This document shows positions 1 to 8,702 of a stretch of 64,000 nt of DNA, in pieces. Source of the stretch: Aromatoleum anaerobium (GTDB lineage Bacteria > Pseudomonadota > Gammaproteobacteria > Burkholderiales > Rhodocyclaceae). Every line of letters starts with the position of its first letter. Position 1 is the stretch's first letter. The notes beneath the pieces are model-generated. The model was not told the DNA's origin and did no database searches. It saw only the letters and a program-made list of their open reading frames with translations. The translations under genes and the position numbers were made by a program. The DNA is taken from positions 1 through 64,000 of the forward strand of contig NZ_WTVG02000037.1 in NCBI RefSeq assembly GCF_012910705.2, read 5' to 3'.

Positions 1-2498
1 GCGATGCCGAGGCGCTTGGCGGTGCCCGCGTTGATGATCACGCCGGTGTGGCCGCGCACGTTCTGCGCGACTTCGCGCATCAAGGCGATCGAGACGTTGC
101 CGCCGGTGTGGTACTGCATGCTCTTGGTCGCGAGCAGCCACAGCGGAAAGTCTTCGGGGCGCGCGCCGGCATTCTTGAGCTGCTCGGTCCAGCGCCCGGG
201 CACGTCGTGCCACTCGGGCAGCGCCGTGTATTCGGAGAGCTGCGCGTCCCACCAGTGCATCTTCTGCTCGTGCAGCCGGTTGCCCAGTTCCCGCCCGATC
301 CGCAAGAGGCGCTCCTGGTACGGCATCTCGTAGCGCAGACCCTGTTTCTCCAGCGTCGGCGTGAGGTACCAGTCGAGTTTGGACATCGGCACGGTATAGA
401 AGCCGTGCGCCTTGAACCATTCGAGGTCGTGCGTCTCGGCGCCATTCGACAGGCTCGCCGAAGAGGCCTTGCAGATCGCGTCCCAGATCGCCTCGACGCC
501 GTGCTCCTGCGTCGTGTCGAGGCTGTGGTCGTACTGCTCGCCTTTCAACGGCGCCCCGCCGCCGGCGCCGCGGTTGAGCGCCGTGTTGTAGCCTTCGAGG
601 AGCCCGGTGCGTTTCGCGAGCTCCGTGCTGATCCACGTGAAGTCGCGCGCCTCGCCCTGCGGTGCGACCGCGGGCTGGCGCAGCACGACGCCGCGGTGCT
701 CCCAGAACTGCTCGACGAACTTCGTGCCGCCGACCTTGATCATCTGCAGCGACTCGAGGTCGGTTGCCTCGGGCAGCAGCACGTCGGCCATCCAGTTCGT
801 TTCATCGACCGTGTAGGCGAAGCACACCGTGAAGGGGAAGGTCGCGATCGTGTCGACCAGCGTCGGCGTGTCCCAGAACGAGATCGCCGGGTTCGAACGA
901 TAGACGAACCATACGTCGGGCAGCGTCGGCACCGGCATCGACCAGTCGTCGGGCACTTCGCGCAGGTGCATCCACGCCAGTTGCGTCGGGCCGAGCGCCT
1001 GGCTCCAGGCCGAATGACCAACGATCGGGACCAGGGTCCGATGTGCATTACGGCCCGTGGGCTGGCCGATCCAGTTTGCCTTGTCGGTGGGATTCAGGTT
1101 TTGGGTCATGAAACCGTCGTCCCCCGGCTTGACGCTCGCGAGCCGATCGTCATTGGGACGGTTCAGCCGCACCGTCGTGCCGAGCGTGCCGCCGGGGTTC
1201 TCGAGCGCGCCGACGAGGGTCGCCAGGAGCGTCCTCGCCCAGCAGCATTCGAACGCGCCCCAGCCGTTGTTCACCGACTTGCCGAGCGTGACCGCGACGG
1301 GCCGCAAGGGCAGCACCTGACCGTCGATCTCGATCGTCGCACCGATCGACGCCGCGTCGAGGTACTCGTTCGCGATGCGCCGGATCGTCGTCGCGGGCAC
1401 GTCGCAGACGTCCGCGGCCCACTCCGGCGTGTATTTCTTGATGTGCTCGACGAGCATCGTGTACGCGGTCGTGCCTTCGACGTCGCCGAACTCCTGACGC
1501 TCGTCGTCGGCGTCGATCGTGATCGCGTCGATGACCACGAAGCGGCCCGTCAGTGCCGGAATCGCGCTCGCGGTGTCGAACGGCACGGCACGCCTGCAGG
1601 CTGTATCGTAGATCAGCGGCTTCCCGGTGGTGGCATCGCGCAGATACAGCCCGTCGGGGCCGACGAGGTACGGCGACGAGGTGCGATCACGCAGGAACGG
1701 CACGTCGAGCTTGGCGAGCCCCTGTTCGCATACCAGCACGTGGATCAGCGCGAACATGAACGCCGGGTCGGTCTTCGGCCGGATCGGCACCCATTCGGCC
1801 GAACACGCGCCGGTCACCGACAGATGCGGCTCGACCTGCACGCGCTTGTAGCCGCGCACGCGCGCCCCGGCGTGGCGCGTCACCGCACAGGGGCCGCCGG
1901 AGGCTTCAACGTTCGAGCCGATCGAGATCACGTAGTCGGCGAGCGGCGTGTCGGCCGCGACCGTGAACGCGCGGTGCCAGAACTCGCCGTACAGGTGCTC
2001 GGAGTGGGTGCATTTCACTCCTTGTCCCGAGCCGAAGCTGTAGTCGATCGGTCCCCACGCGGCGAGGAACGCGGGAAGCGTGCCCATGTACATGCCGGGT
2101 GTGCCGCCGTGGCCGAAGCTTGCTGCGAGGCGCGGCAGCCCGGCCTCGTCGGTCAGCCCTTTCGCGCGCGTCGCCTTCAGTTTTTCGGTGACCAGATCGA
2201 GCGCCTCGTCCCACGACACCGGCACGAAGCCCGGATCCTCGTGGCGCCCCTTCTTCGGGTTCGTGCGCTTCATCGGCTGCAGCACGCGGTGCGGATTGTA
2301 GGTCTTTTGCACCAGCCCGTAGGCTTTCACGCACACGCGCCCGCGCGCCGGATGCACGTCCTCGGCGGCGAAGTTCGGTTCGATCTCGGTCGCCACGCCG
2401 TCGACGACTTTCACCGTCATGAAGTCCGGGCCGGCGACGCAGTTGTAGCAGTAGCTCGGGACCTTGGCGACCGACTGCGGCTTGGGGGCAAGCGTCAT
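1..2498 (-). CDS. padB: Phenylacetyl-CoA:acceptor oxidoreductase large subunit, PadB-like (3' end outside window)
   Basis: Molybdopterin oxidoreductase of the DMSO-reductase family. PadB oxidises phenylacetyl-CoA to phenylglyoxylate anaerobically, together with an Fe-S subunit (PadC) and a membrane subunit (PadD) that would lie beyond the left edge. About 832 residues are visible on the minus strand. The N-terminus has the PadB-like run SYCYNCVAGPDFM, then GRVCVKAYG, YNPHR, GHGGTPGMYMG, GSGQGVKC and FECCWARTLLATLVGALE, which match PadB of Azoarcus evansii as I remember it. The start is ATG at 2498 behind AGGA. It lies 13 nt after fdhD, so the two are probably one operon. A paralog acting on a related aryl-CoA thioester cannot be excluded. 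Confidence 0.82.
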   Translation of the reverse strand, partial: MTLAPKPQSVAKVPSYCYNCVAGPDFMTVKVVDGVATEIEPNFAAEDVHPARGRVCVKAYGLVQKTYNPHRVLQPMKRTNPKKGRHEDPGFVPVSWDEALDLVTEKLKATRAKGLTDEAGLPRLAASFGHGGTPGMYMGTLPAFLAAWGPIDYSFGSGQGVKCTHSEHLYGEFWHRAFTVAADTPLADYVISIGSNVEASGGPCAVTRHAGARVRGYKRVQVEPHLSVTGACSAEWVPIRPKTDPAFMFALIHVLVCEQGLAKLDVPFLRDRTSSPYLVGPDGLYLRDATTGKPLIYDTACRRAVPFDTASAIPALTGRFVVIDAITIDADDERQEFGDVEGTTAYTMLVEHIKKYTPEWAADVCDVPATTIRRIANEYLDAASIGATIEIDGQVLPLRPVAVTLGKSVNNGWGAFECCWARTLLATLVGALENPGGTLGTTVRLNRPNDDRLASVKPGDDGFMTQNLNPTDKANWIGQPTGRNAHRTLVPIVGHSAWSQALGPTQLAWMHLREVPDDWSMPVPTLPDVWFVYRSNPAISFWDTPTLVDTIATFPFTVCFAYTVDETNWMADVLLPEATDLESLQMIKVGGTKFVEQFWEHRGVVLRQPAVAPQGEARDFTWISTELAKRTGLLEGYNTALNRGAGGGAPLKGEQYDHSLDTTQEHGVEAIWDAICKASSASLSNGAETHDLEWFKAHGFYTVPMSKLDWYLTPTLEKQGLRYEMPYQERLLRIGRELGNRLHEQKMHWWDAQLSEYTALPEWHDVPGRWTEQLKNAGARPEDFPLWLLATKSMQYHTGGNVSIALMREVAQNVRGHTGVIINAGTAKRLGI

Positions 2499-2511
2499 GG
2501 TGTTCCTCACC

Positions 2512-3342
2512 TCAATGAATGCGTTGCGGGTGCGAATACACGCTGTGGCGCGCGCCGCGTGCAAACCCGATCAATGTGACCCCGGCCGCTTCGGCCAGGC
2601 GCACCGCCATGCCGGTCGGCGCCGACACCGCGGCGACGACCGCGATGCCCACGGCAGCGGCTTTCTGCACGATCTCGTAGCTCGCGCGGCTCGTCATCAG
2701 CACGAAGCCGTCGCCGAACGCGCTGCCGTTGGTGGCGACCGCGCCGATCAGCTTGTCGAGCGCGTTGTGCCGGCCGACGTCCTCGCGCACGAGCGCGACC
2801 GCGCCGTCCAGTCCGCACCACGCGGCCGCGTGCACTGCGCCGGTCAGGTGGAACAGGGGTTGCATGCCGACGAGCTGCGAATGGGCGACGGACAGGGCGC
2901 CAGCGGCCAGTCCGACGGTAGAGCGGACAGCGGGGACGGGGGCGCGGAACCGTTCGAGGCTCTCGACGCCGCACAGCCCGCAGCCGGTGCGCCCGGCCAT
3001 CGCGCGATGTTGCGCGCGCAGCAGGAGGGCGCGCTCCGTGGCAATTTCAAGTCGGGCTTCCATGCCGTTGTCGCGCGCGATCACCTCGAGATCGTAGACC
3101 TCCCGAGCACGCGCAACGATGCCTTCGCTGAGGCTGAAGCCGGCGGCGAAATCCTCGATATCCAGCGGTGTGGCCATCATCACCGTGTGCGCGACGCCGT
3201 TGTACACCAACGCAACCGGAGTCTCCTCGGCGATGCAATCGTGAGTGCTGATCGTGACTCCATCCACCCGGCGCTCGACGCGATAGTTCCCATGCGGCGT
3301 CTCGTGGGCCGGCCAATGTGCATTCGGCCGCAGAAAAACCAT
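2512..3342 (-). CDS. fdhD: FdhD, sulfur carrier for molybdenum cofactor enzymes
   Basis: FdhD passes sulfur from the IscS desulfurase to the molybdenum/tungsten cofactor of formate dehydrogenase-like enzymes. The 276-residue product has the family length and keeps the functional cysteine pair as CGLC at residues 121-124. It also has ALVREDVGRHNALDK and VLMTSRASYE. It is the first gene of an operon with the padB-like gene 13 nt downstream, so its client here is probably that oxidoreductase and not formate dehydrogenase. The cytoplasmic role is inferred from the family. The start at 3342 fits family length; a later start is possible. Confidence 0.93.
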   Translation of the reverse strand: MVFLRPNAHWPAHETPHGNYRVERRVDGVTISTHDCIAEETPVALVYNGVAHTVMMATPLDIEDFAAGFSLSEGIVARAREVYDLEVIARDNGMEARLEIATERALLLRAQHRAMAGRTGCGLCGVESLERFRAPVPAVRSTVGLAAGALSVAHSQLVGMQPLFHLTGAVHAAAWCGLDGAVALVREDVGRHNALDKLIGAVATNGSAFGDGFVLMTSRASYEIVQKAAAVGIAVVAAVSAPTGMAVRLAEAAGVTLIGFARGARHSVYSHPQRIH

Positions 3343-3421
3343 GTCCAGATGCTCCAGTAATGCTCGATACCGGACCTGCCCACCGCCACAGCTGCGCCAG
3401 GTCGTGCTCGAAATACACGAA

Positions 3422-3435
3422 TGAATGTTCGTTCA
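3422..3435. promoter_or_regulatory. TetR-type inverted repeat in the fdhD-padB upstream region
   Basis: The 14-bp sequence TGAATGTTCGTTCA is an inverted repeat with one mismatch (TGAAyG-N2-CrTTCA). It lies between the MarR-type palindrome and fdhD, about 80 nt upstream of the fdhD start. The shape suits a TetR-family operator, but no TetR gene is visible in the window. Confidence 0.3.
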
Positions 3436-3461
3436 GTAATACTCGCCGAAACAGCGTATAA

Positions 3462-3479
3462 CGTCAACCAGTGTTGACG
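3462..3479. promoter_or_regulatory. Palindromic operator CGTCAA-N6-TTGACG (fdhD-padB side)
   Basis: CGTCAA-CCAGTG-TTGACG has 7-nt arms when the inner C/G pair is counted. It lies between the divergent fdhD and marR genes. The same CGTCAA-N6-TTGACG pattern recurs at 4234-4251 before the synthetase gene. On the minus strand its TTGACG half would be a good -35 hexamer for fdhD, so a bound repressor would block RNA polymerase. The adjacent MarR protein is the obvious candidate to bind it. Confidence 0.6.
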
Positions 3480-3649
3480 GAAAAATCCTGTGTTTAGCGG
3501 CGATGTGCCAGCGCAGCGGCAGGCGGCGCCGGGTTCGCGACGTTCATTGACGGCCGGGGTACGGGTCCAGTATGGTCGGCGCCGAATCCAGCCGTTGCGC
3601 AAGCTCAATCCCGCGCAGCGCGTCAATCGATAGGTCACGGTGGAAGGTC

Positions 3650-4069
3650 ATGGAGTCGAAAAGAGGGAGGGACCTGCGGCAACTGCTGCTGATGCGATCC
3701 GAATGGTTCGAAGATCGCGTGTACCAAGGTGCCAGTGAGAAGGGCTACGGCTTCATAACGCCTGCGATGGTCCGGCTTTTCGCCCATATGGGACGCCGGG
3801 CGGTGAGCATTCCCGAACTCGCCCGCCGACTGTCGATATCCCGGCAGGCAGTGCATGTGACGATCCACGAGGCGATGCGGCATGGCGTGGTCGAGTTCGA
3901 GGAGTGTTCGTTCGACCGGCGGCTGAAGCTCGTCAAATTCACCGATGCCGGCATGCAGATGCTGGCGGCCGCGGACGCGACGATGGATCGCGTTCAGGAG
4001 GAGCTGGAGGCGCGCATCGGCAAGAAGGACGTCGAGTCGCTGCTGCGCATCCTCGAGAAGACCTGGTAG
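3650..4069 (+). CDS. MarR-family transcriptional regulator
   Basis: This is a 139-residue winged-helix protein. Residues about 50-100 hold the DNA-binding part, with PELARRLSISRQAVHVTIHEA as the helix-turn-helix and a following wing rich in charged residues. MarR dimers usually repress genes and release DNA when they bind aromatic acids or acyl-CoA esters. The start is ATG at 3650, preceded by GGAAGG; a longer frame upstream has no support. It is divergent from fdhD-padB and followed by the synthetase gene. Identical palindromes in both flanking promoters suggest that it controls the whole cluster, probably in response to an aryl-CoA. Confidence 0.8.
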   Translation: MESKRGRDLRQLLLMRSEWFEDRVYQGASEKGYGFITPAMVRLFAHMGRRAVSIPELARRLSISRQAVHVTIHEAMRHGVVEFEECSFDRRLKLVKFTDAGMQMLAAADATMDRVQEELEARIGKKDVESLLRILEKTW

Positions 4070-4233
4070 GTCGTTCTTGCCCGACGGCGGCCGGCCGTCC
4101 CGCCCCGGACCTCGGGAGCGGATCCGACGCCTGCAGGGAGGTCGCGGGCAACTCGTCGCATTTTCCCTTCGATACCAGGTTTTCTGCGGCGCTGCGCCAC
4201 AGTCGTTGTTGGTCAAGTCGCATTTACAGATCT

Positions 4234-4251
4234 CGTCAATTGTTGTTGACG
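4234..4251. promoter_or_regulatory. Palindromic operator CGTCAA-N6-TTGACG (synthetase side)
   Basis: CGTCAA-TTGTTG-TTGACG matches the 3462-3479 site at every arm position. The right half, TTGACG at 4246-4251, can act as a -35 box, with GATCAT at 4269-4274 as -10 after a 17-bp spacer, for the gene starting at 4405. The rest of the 4070-4404 gap shows nothing else clear. Confidence 0.6.
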
Positions 4252-4404
4252 TATTTTTGTGAGTGGATGATCATTCATGTCGATTCATGCGACGCCGCCC
4301 AGTGATGGTGGTGCCAGCTCTCAAAGCTGTCAGGTCGCTGGGACATCCGGCAGGTCCGCGATTTCCGCGCCACGTGATTGATCGAAACGACAAGGAGTCA
4401 TTAC

Positions 4405-6513
4405 ATGCACATGTACATTGAATCGAAATCACGCCGCGACGGAGCCCTGGTGAATCCGGAGACGAGGGCGATGTTCCTGCACGTGCTCGCCGACGGGCGC
4501 CACGCGCTAGACGCTACCGAACTGGGCATCCTGCTCTCGGACCTCGACGTACAACTGGATGCGGACGGCACCGCGGCCGGCCCGGCCAACGTCGAACTGC
4601 GCCTCGGTTTGTACAACACTGCCGAATTCGGCATCGTCATTCGCGCCGGCTTCGGCGGGCTGGACGCCGAGCTCGACCAGGCCAATTTCAGGAAAGATAG
4701 TGCCGCCGTGTCGGCAATCGCGGAGCTGACCGACGCCGATGATTTTCTCGCGCTGTTCCAGCGGACCATCGTCTATCAGAAGCTCGCCGTGCTCGCCGCG
4801 CGCAGCGGCCAACCGCTCCCGGACGTCCAGTTGAGAGCCTGCTTCGCGCGCTTGCTGGCGCTGGCCGACCGCTTTGCACCCGGTGCTCCGGAGGCGAGCG
4901 TCGTCGTGAACCGCCTCGAACTCGATCCGCTGCACGTCGGCGAGCGGCTGGTGGCCCGCTCGGCGCGCTGCGAACTCGCCGCGCCGTCGGTCCGACGCAA
5001 CCCCCGACCGATCCACAAGATCGACAAGTTGGTCCATCCCGAATCGATCGGCATCATCGGCGTGTCGGCCAGCGGCATGAACTTCGGCCGGCTGATTCTC
5101 GGCAACCTGCTCAAGAGCGGCTGCAGCCCGGCGCGCGTGACGATCATCCGGCCGGGCGAGACCGAGATCGACGGGGTGCGTTGCGTCGAAAGCCTCAAGG
5201 CGCTCGATCACAAGCTCGACCTGCTGATCGTCGCAGTCGCCGCGAGCGCGGTGTACGACCTCGTCGACGAGATCATCGAGACCGGCGCGGTCGAATCGGT
5301 GATGCTGATTCCGGGTGACCTCGGCGAAACGAAGAAGAGCCGGGAGCCGGCCGCGGCCCTCGCGGCGCGGATCAACGCCGCCCATGCGCGCGCCGACGGT
5401 GGTCCGATCTTCGTTGGCGCCAACTGTCTCGGCGTCGTGTCGCATCCCGGATCGTACGATTCCTGGTTCATCCCGAAGGAGCGCATGCCGAAGCCGCGCA
5501 ACACGGCCGAACGGACGTCGGTGCTGATCAGTCAGAGCGGCGCGTTCATGGTCATCCGCCTGACGATGAATCCGTGGCTGGACCCGCGCTACATGGTGGC
5601 GCTCGGCAACCAGACCGACCTCACGCACGGCGACATGCTGAGCTATTTTGCCGGACGCCCGGAGATCGAGACGATCGGTATTTATGTGGAAGGGTTCAAG
5701 GAACTGGACGGCCTGGATTTCGCCCGGGCGGTACGCCGCGCAGTGTTGAACGGCAAGCAGGTCGTCGTCTACAAATCCGGCAAGACTGCGGCCGGCATGG
5801 CGGGCGTGATGGGTCATACCGCATCGGTCGCAGGCGATCCGGTCCTGTTCGAGTCGGTGGTCCGGCACGCCGGGGCGATGGTGGCCGAAGACTTCAGCAC
5901 CTTCGACGATCTCCTCTACATGGCGGGCGCGCTGCACCACAAGAAGATCGGCGGCCACCGGCTGGCCGGTCTGAGCGGGGCCGGCTCCGGCGCCGTGGCG
6001 ATCGCCGACGCGACCGGGTCGGACACCTTCTCGATGGAAATGGCCGAGCTCGACGGGACCACCGTCACGCGCCTGGGGGAGATTCTTGCCGCCAAGCGCC
6101 TCGACGCGCTGGTCGAGATCCGCAACCCGATCGACATCAACCCTGGCGCCGACGACGAAGCGCACCTGCAGATCGCCGAGGCGCTGGCCCAGGACCCGAA
6201 CGTCGATGCCGTCGTCGTCGGACTCGACCCGACCGCGCCATCGGTACGCGGACTGGAGACGAGCGCGTTGCGCCCCGGTTTCGACCTGGGCGATCCGAAG
6301 GGCACAGTGCACCTGATGCCGGCGATCGTCGAGCGCAACGACAAACCGATCGTCGGCATCGTCGATGGCGGGAGTCTCTACGACGCGATGGCGGAACGCC
6401 TGATGGATCAGGGCGTCTGCGTGTTCCGGGACTGCGCGCGCGGTACGCGGGCGCTGGTGCGCTACGCCGAGGCGCGGCGCAGCGCCGAGGCGATCAGGGA
6501 CCGGAACCGCTAA
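4405..6513 (+). CDS. ADP-forming acyl-CoA synthetase-like protein, degenerate beta domain fused ahead of alpha domain
   Basis: The 702-residue product resembles NDP-forming acyl-CoA synthetases, which make acyl-CoA and ADP from acid, CoA and ATP. Residues about 205-680 match the alpha part: a Rossmann CoA-binding domain (HPESIGIIGVSASG), then the ligase domains with the histidine that is phosphorylated in this family (GHTASVAGDP, His471). Residues 1-195 resemble only the C-terminal part of the ATP-grasp beta subunit (VNRLELDPLHV is like ELDINPLLV), so the ATP site looks incomplete. ATG at 4405 follows AAGGAG by 7 nt. Its place in the cluster suggests activation of an aryl carboxylate, which is an inference. 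Confidence 0.75.
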   Translation: MHMYIESKSRRDGALVNPETRAMFLHVLADGRHALDATELGILLSDLDVQLDADGTAAGPANVELRLGLYNTAEFGIVIRAGFGGLDAELDQANFRKDSAAVSAIAELTDADDFLALFQRTIVYQKLAVLAARSGQPLPDVQLRACFARLLALADRFAPGAPEASVVVNRLELDPLHVGERLVARSARCELAAPSVRRNPRPIHKIDKLVHPESIGIIGVSASGMNFGRLILGNLLKSGCSPARVTIIRPGETEIDGVRCVESLKALDHKLDLLIVAVAASAVYDLVDEIIETGAVESVMLIPGDLGETKKSREPAAALAARINAAHARADGGPIFVGANCLGVVSHPGSYDSWFIPKERMPKPRNTAERTSVLISQSGAFMVIRLTMNPWLDPRYMVALGNQTDLTHGDMLSYFAGRPEIETIGIYVEGFKELDGLDFARAVRRAVLNGKQVVVYKSGKTAAGMAGVMGHTASVAGDPVLFESVVRHAGAMVAEDFSTFDDLLYMAGALHHKKIGGHRLAGLSGAGSGAVAIADATGSDTFSMEMAELDGTTVTRLGEILAAKRLDALVEIRNPIDINPGADDEAHLQIAEALAQDPNVDAVVVGLDPTAPSVRGLETSALRPGFDLGDPKGTVHLMPAIVERNDKPIVGIVDGGSLYDAMAERLMDQGVCVFRDCARGTRALVRYAEARRSAEAIRDRNR

Positions 6514-6540
6514 CCGGGTGGGCGAAAACGACCTGGGGCC

Positions 6541-6725
6541 GTCTCGCTCAGCGCGGCGGCCTGTGCATTCTCCTGCATCATTAACAAGGCCGCGGCGGAG
6601 GTTTCACTCACCAAGACGTTCAAAGAGGTAATGCCGTTTCTCGCTTCAGACTTGGTCCACATCGTGTTGCTGCTGTTTTTGCCTGTCCTCTCGCTGTACC
6701 CGGTACGCACCTTCGGCGGCCAACC
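6541..6725 (+). pseudogene. Remnant of a TRAP transporter large permease gene (dctM 3' end)
   Basis: Read in the frame of position 6541, this gap encodes VSLTKTFKEVMPFLASDLVH followed by a hydrophobic stretch ending in FLPVLSLYPVR. That is the typical C-terminal helix of DctM permeases. No start, no N-terminal 11 helices and no stop at the expected place are present. It lies directly before dctP, where dctQM often sit, so a permease gene was probably deleted down to its last 60 codons. Confidence 0.6.
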
Positions 6726-6760
6726 AGACCCGTTCATTCGACCTGTAGAAAGGAAAACCG

Positions 6761-7792
6761 ATGAAAACCCGCAATCTGCTCACCCCGCTTTTCGCTTCCG
6801 TCCTGATGACGTTCGGCGCAGCCCAGGCTCAGGCAGACAACGTCGTCACGCTGCGCGTGCATCATTTCCTGCCGCCATCGTCGAATACGCAGGTGAAGTT
6901 CCTCGAACCATGGTGCGCGAAGCTCAGCGCGGAATCCGCGGGCCGGCTGAAATGCCAGATCTATCCGGCGATGCAGATGGGCGGCACGCCGCCGCAGCTC
7001 TTCGACCAGGCCAAGGACGGCGTCGCCGACATCGTGTGGACCGTTCCCGGCTACCAGGCTGGCCGCTTCCTCGTGTCGGAAGTGTTCGAACTGCCGTTCA
7101 TGGGCATCTCCGGCGAGAAATCGAGCCGGGCGTTGTGGACCTACGCGACGAAAAACGCGACCGACGAATACAAGGGCGTGCGGCCGCTGATCTTCCATGT
7201 GATCTCCGGCATGGCGCTGCATACGACGAAGAAGCAGATCAAGACCATGGCGGATCTCAGCGGCATGAAGCTGCGCGCGCCGACCCGGCTTGCGACCAAG
7301 ATGGTCGCCGCGCTCGGGGCGACCCCGGTGCCGATGCCGATGCCGCTCGTTGCAGAGAGTCTCGCCAAGGGTGTCATTGACGGGGCGATGATGCCCTGGG
7401 AGGTGGTGCCGACGATGAAGGCGCAGGAAATCGTCAAGTACCACACCGAGACCGATCCGAGCTTGCCACTGCTGTCGACGACCACCTTCGTGCTGGCGAT
7501 GAACCCGGCCAAATACGACAGCCTGCCGCCGGAGCTGAAGAAGGTCATCGACGCGAACAGCGGCGCCGACGTGTCGGCGTGGGCCGGCAAGGTCTGGGAC
7601 GATGCGACGCATACCGGGCGGCAGTCCGGTGTCGACCACAAGAACGTCTTCTATACGGTCCCCGCGGACGAACTGAAAGGCTGGCAGAAGGCCTCCGAAT
7701 CGGTTGCGACCGAGTGGGTCAAGGAAGTCAGCGCCAAAGGCTATGACGGCAACAAGCTATTGATCGAAGCACGGGCGCTGCTGGCCAACTGA
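6761..7792 (+). CDS. dctP: TRAP transporter solute-binding protein (DctP family)
   Basis: This is a 343-residue periplasmic binding protein. Residues 1-25 form a signal peptide ending AQAQA. The mature part has the DctP features LRVHHFLPPSS, GVADIVWTVPGYQAGRF, ELPFMG, KTMADLSGMKLRAPT and VIDGAMMPWEVVP. DctP proteins bind carboxylates (often aromatic or dicarboxylic acids) and deliver them to a DctQM permease. ATG at 6761 has AAAGGA upstream. No intact dctQ or dctM is in the window; only a dctM tail precedes it, so it must borrow a permease from elsewhere or be non-functional. Confidence 0.9.
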   Translation: MKTRNLLTPLFASVLMTFGAAQAQADNVVTLRVHHFLPPSSNTQVKFLEPWCAKLSAESAGRLKCQIYPAMQMGGTPPQLFDQAKDGVADIVWTVPGYQAGRFLVSEVFELPFMGISGEKSSRALWTYATKNATDEYKGVRPLIFHVISGMALHTTKKQIKTMADLSGMKLRAPTRLATKMVAALGATPVPMPMPLVAESLAKGVIDGAMMPWEVVPTMKAQEIVKYHTETDPSLPLLSTTTFVLAMNPAKYDSLPPELKKVIDANSGADVSAWAGKVWDDATHTGRQSGVDHKNVFYTVPADELKGWQKASESVATEWVKEVSAKGYDGNKLLIEARALLAN

Positions 7793-7909
7793 CGGCCGAA
7801 TGTTTCGCTCCCCGGCGCCCGTGCCGGGGATTTTTCACCGTGACCCAACGTGTGGCTGGCTCCACACGAGGCGATCGTGTCTCGCCCCCGGCGCCCGAAG
7901 ACGTCGAGT

Positions 7910-8036
7910 TCTGGACCTCTCGGTGGTCGGAAACGACCGGGAGGATGGTGGCCGAAGACTTCAGCACCTTCGATGATTTCCTCTATATTGCGGGCGCGCT
8001 GCATCACAAGAAGATTGGCAGCCACCGGCTGGCCGG
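7910..8036 (+). pseudogene. Fragment of a second acyl-CoA synthetase gene
   Basis: From 7944 to 8036 the sequence copies 5877-5969 of the 702-codon synthetase gene with about eight substitutions, mostly at third positions. It encodes MVAEDFSTFDDFLYIAGALH in place of MVAEDFSTFDDLLYMAGALH. Weaker similarity with indels extends back to about 7910. No start, catalytic histidine or remaining domains survive. It follows dctP, so a paralogous synthetase gene once lay there. The rest of the 7793-8123 gap shows no gene. Confidence 0.75.
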
Positions 8037-8123
8037 GCCCGGCGCAGGCGTTCGGGCACTTGTCGCAGCACCAGCACGTCATCGAATATCCGGTCCATCC
8101 GATTTCCTTCAGGAGCGAAGGCT

Positions 8124-8675
8124 TTGGCGCATCCGGCACCTTCAACCATGGAGATTCATCCCACTGCGGACGACCGGCGCATCGCGCGGCTGGCGACCGC
8201 GGCGATCGTGCTGACGGTCGCCGAAGCCGCGATTCCGCTGCCGCTGCCGGGAGTCAAGCCGGGGCTCGGGAACATCGTGATCCTGATCGTGCTGCTGCGC
8301 TGGGGCTGGCGCGATGCGGTGTGGGTTGCGCTGTTGCGCGTGTTCGCGAGCAGCCTGCTGCTCGGGCAGCTGTTCGCGCCGGGATTTTTCCTCAGCCTCG
8401 CCGGCTCGCTGACGAGCCTCGCGACGCTGGGGGTGGCGAAGCACCTGCCGCGGCGCTGGTTCGGGCCGGTGAGCCTCAGCGTGTTCGCCGCGTTCGCGCA
8501 CATCGGCGGGCAGCTTGCGCTCGCCCGCGCGTGGCTCGTGCCGCACGACGGGGTGTTCTATCTCGTGCCGGTGTTCGCCGCGGCGGCGACGCTGTTCGGC
8601 CTGATCAACGGGCTGGTCGCGGCGCGTCTGTTGCGGGACCGCATTGGCGCGGCGGCGGGCGCAAACGAGCGGTAG
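8124..8675 (+). CDS. Gx transporter family / HepS-like membrane protein
   Basis: This is a small membrane protein (183 residues from TTG 8124, 175 from ATG 8148) with about five hydrophobic helices. It has [22 protein letters not shown] near the N-terminus and [19 protein letters not shown] in the middle, both typical of the Gx/heptaprenyl-diphosphate-synthase component I family. The family is predicted to move a small hydrophobic or vitamin-like substrate and often pairs with a NusG-like protein, which is absent here. TTG 8124 has AGGAG 8 nt upstream while ATG 8148 has none, so the TTG start is preferred. Confidence 0.75.
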   Translation: MAHPAPSTMEIHPTADDRRIARLATAAIVLTVAEAAIPLPLPGVKPGLGNIVILIVLLRWGWRDAVWVALLRVFASSLLLGQLFAPGFFLSLAGSLTSLATLGVAKHLPRRWFGPVSLSVFAAFAHIGGQLALARAWLVPHDGVFYLVPVFAAAATLFGLINGLVAARLLRDRIGAAAGANER

Positions 8676-8702
8676 CGGGCGGGGCTGGCCGCAATTTTGC
8701 TC

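Noticed and set aside
48-2579. Long plus-strand reading frame of 843 codons
   Set aside because: It lies opposite the padB-like gene, is rich in Arg/His/Pro and matches no fold; it is a high-GC shadow.
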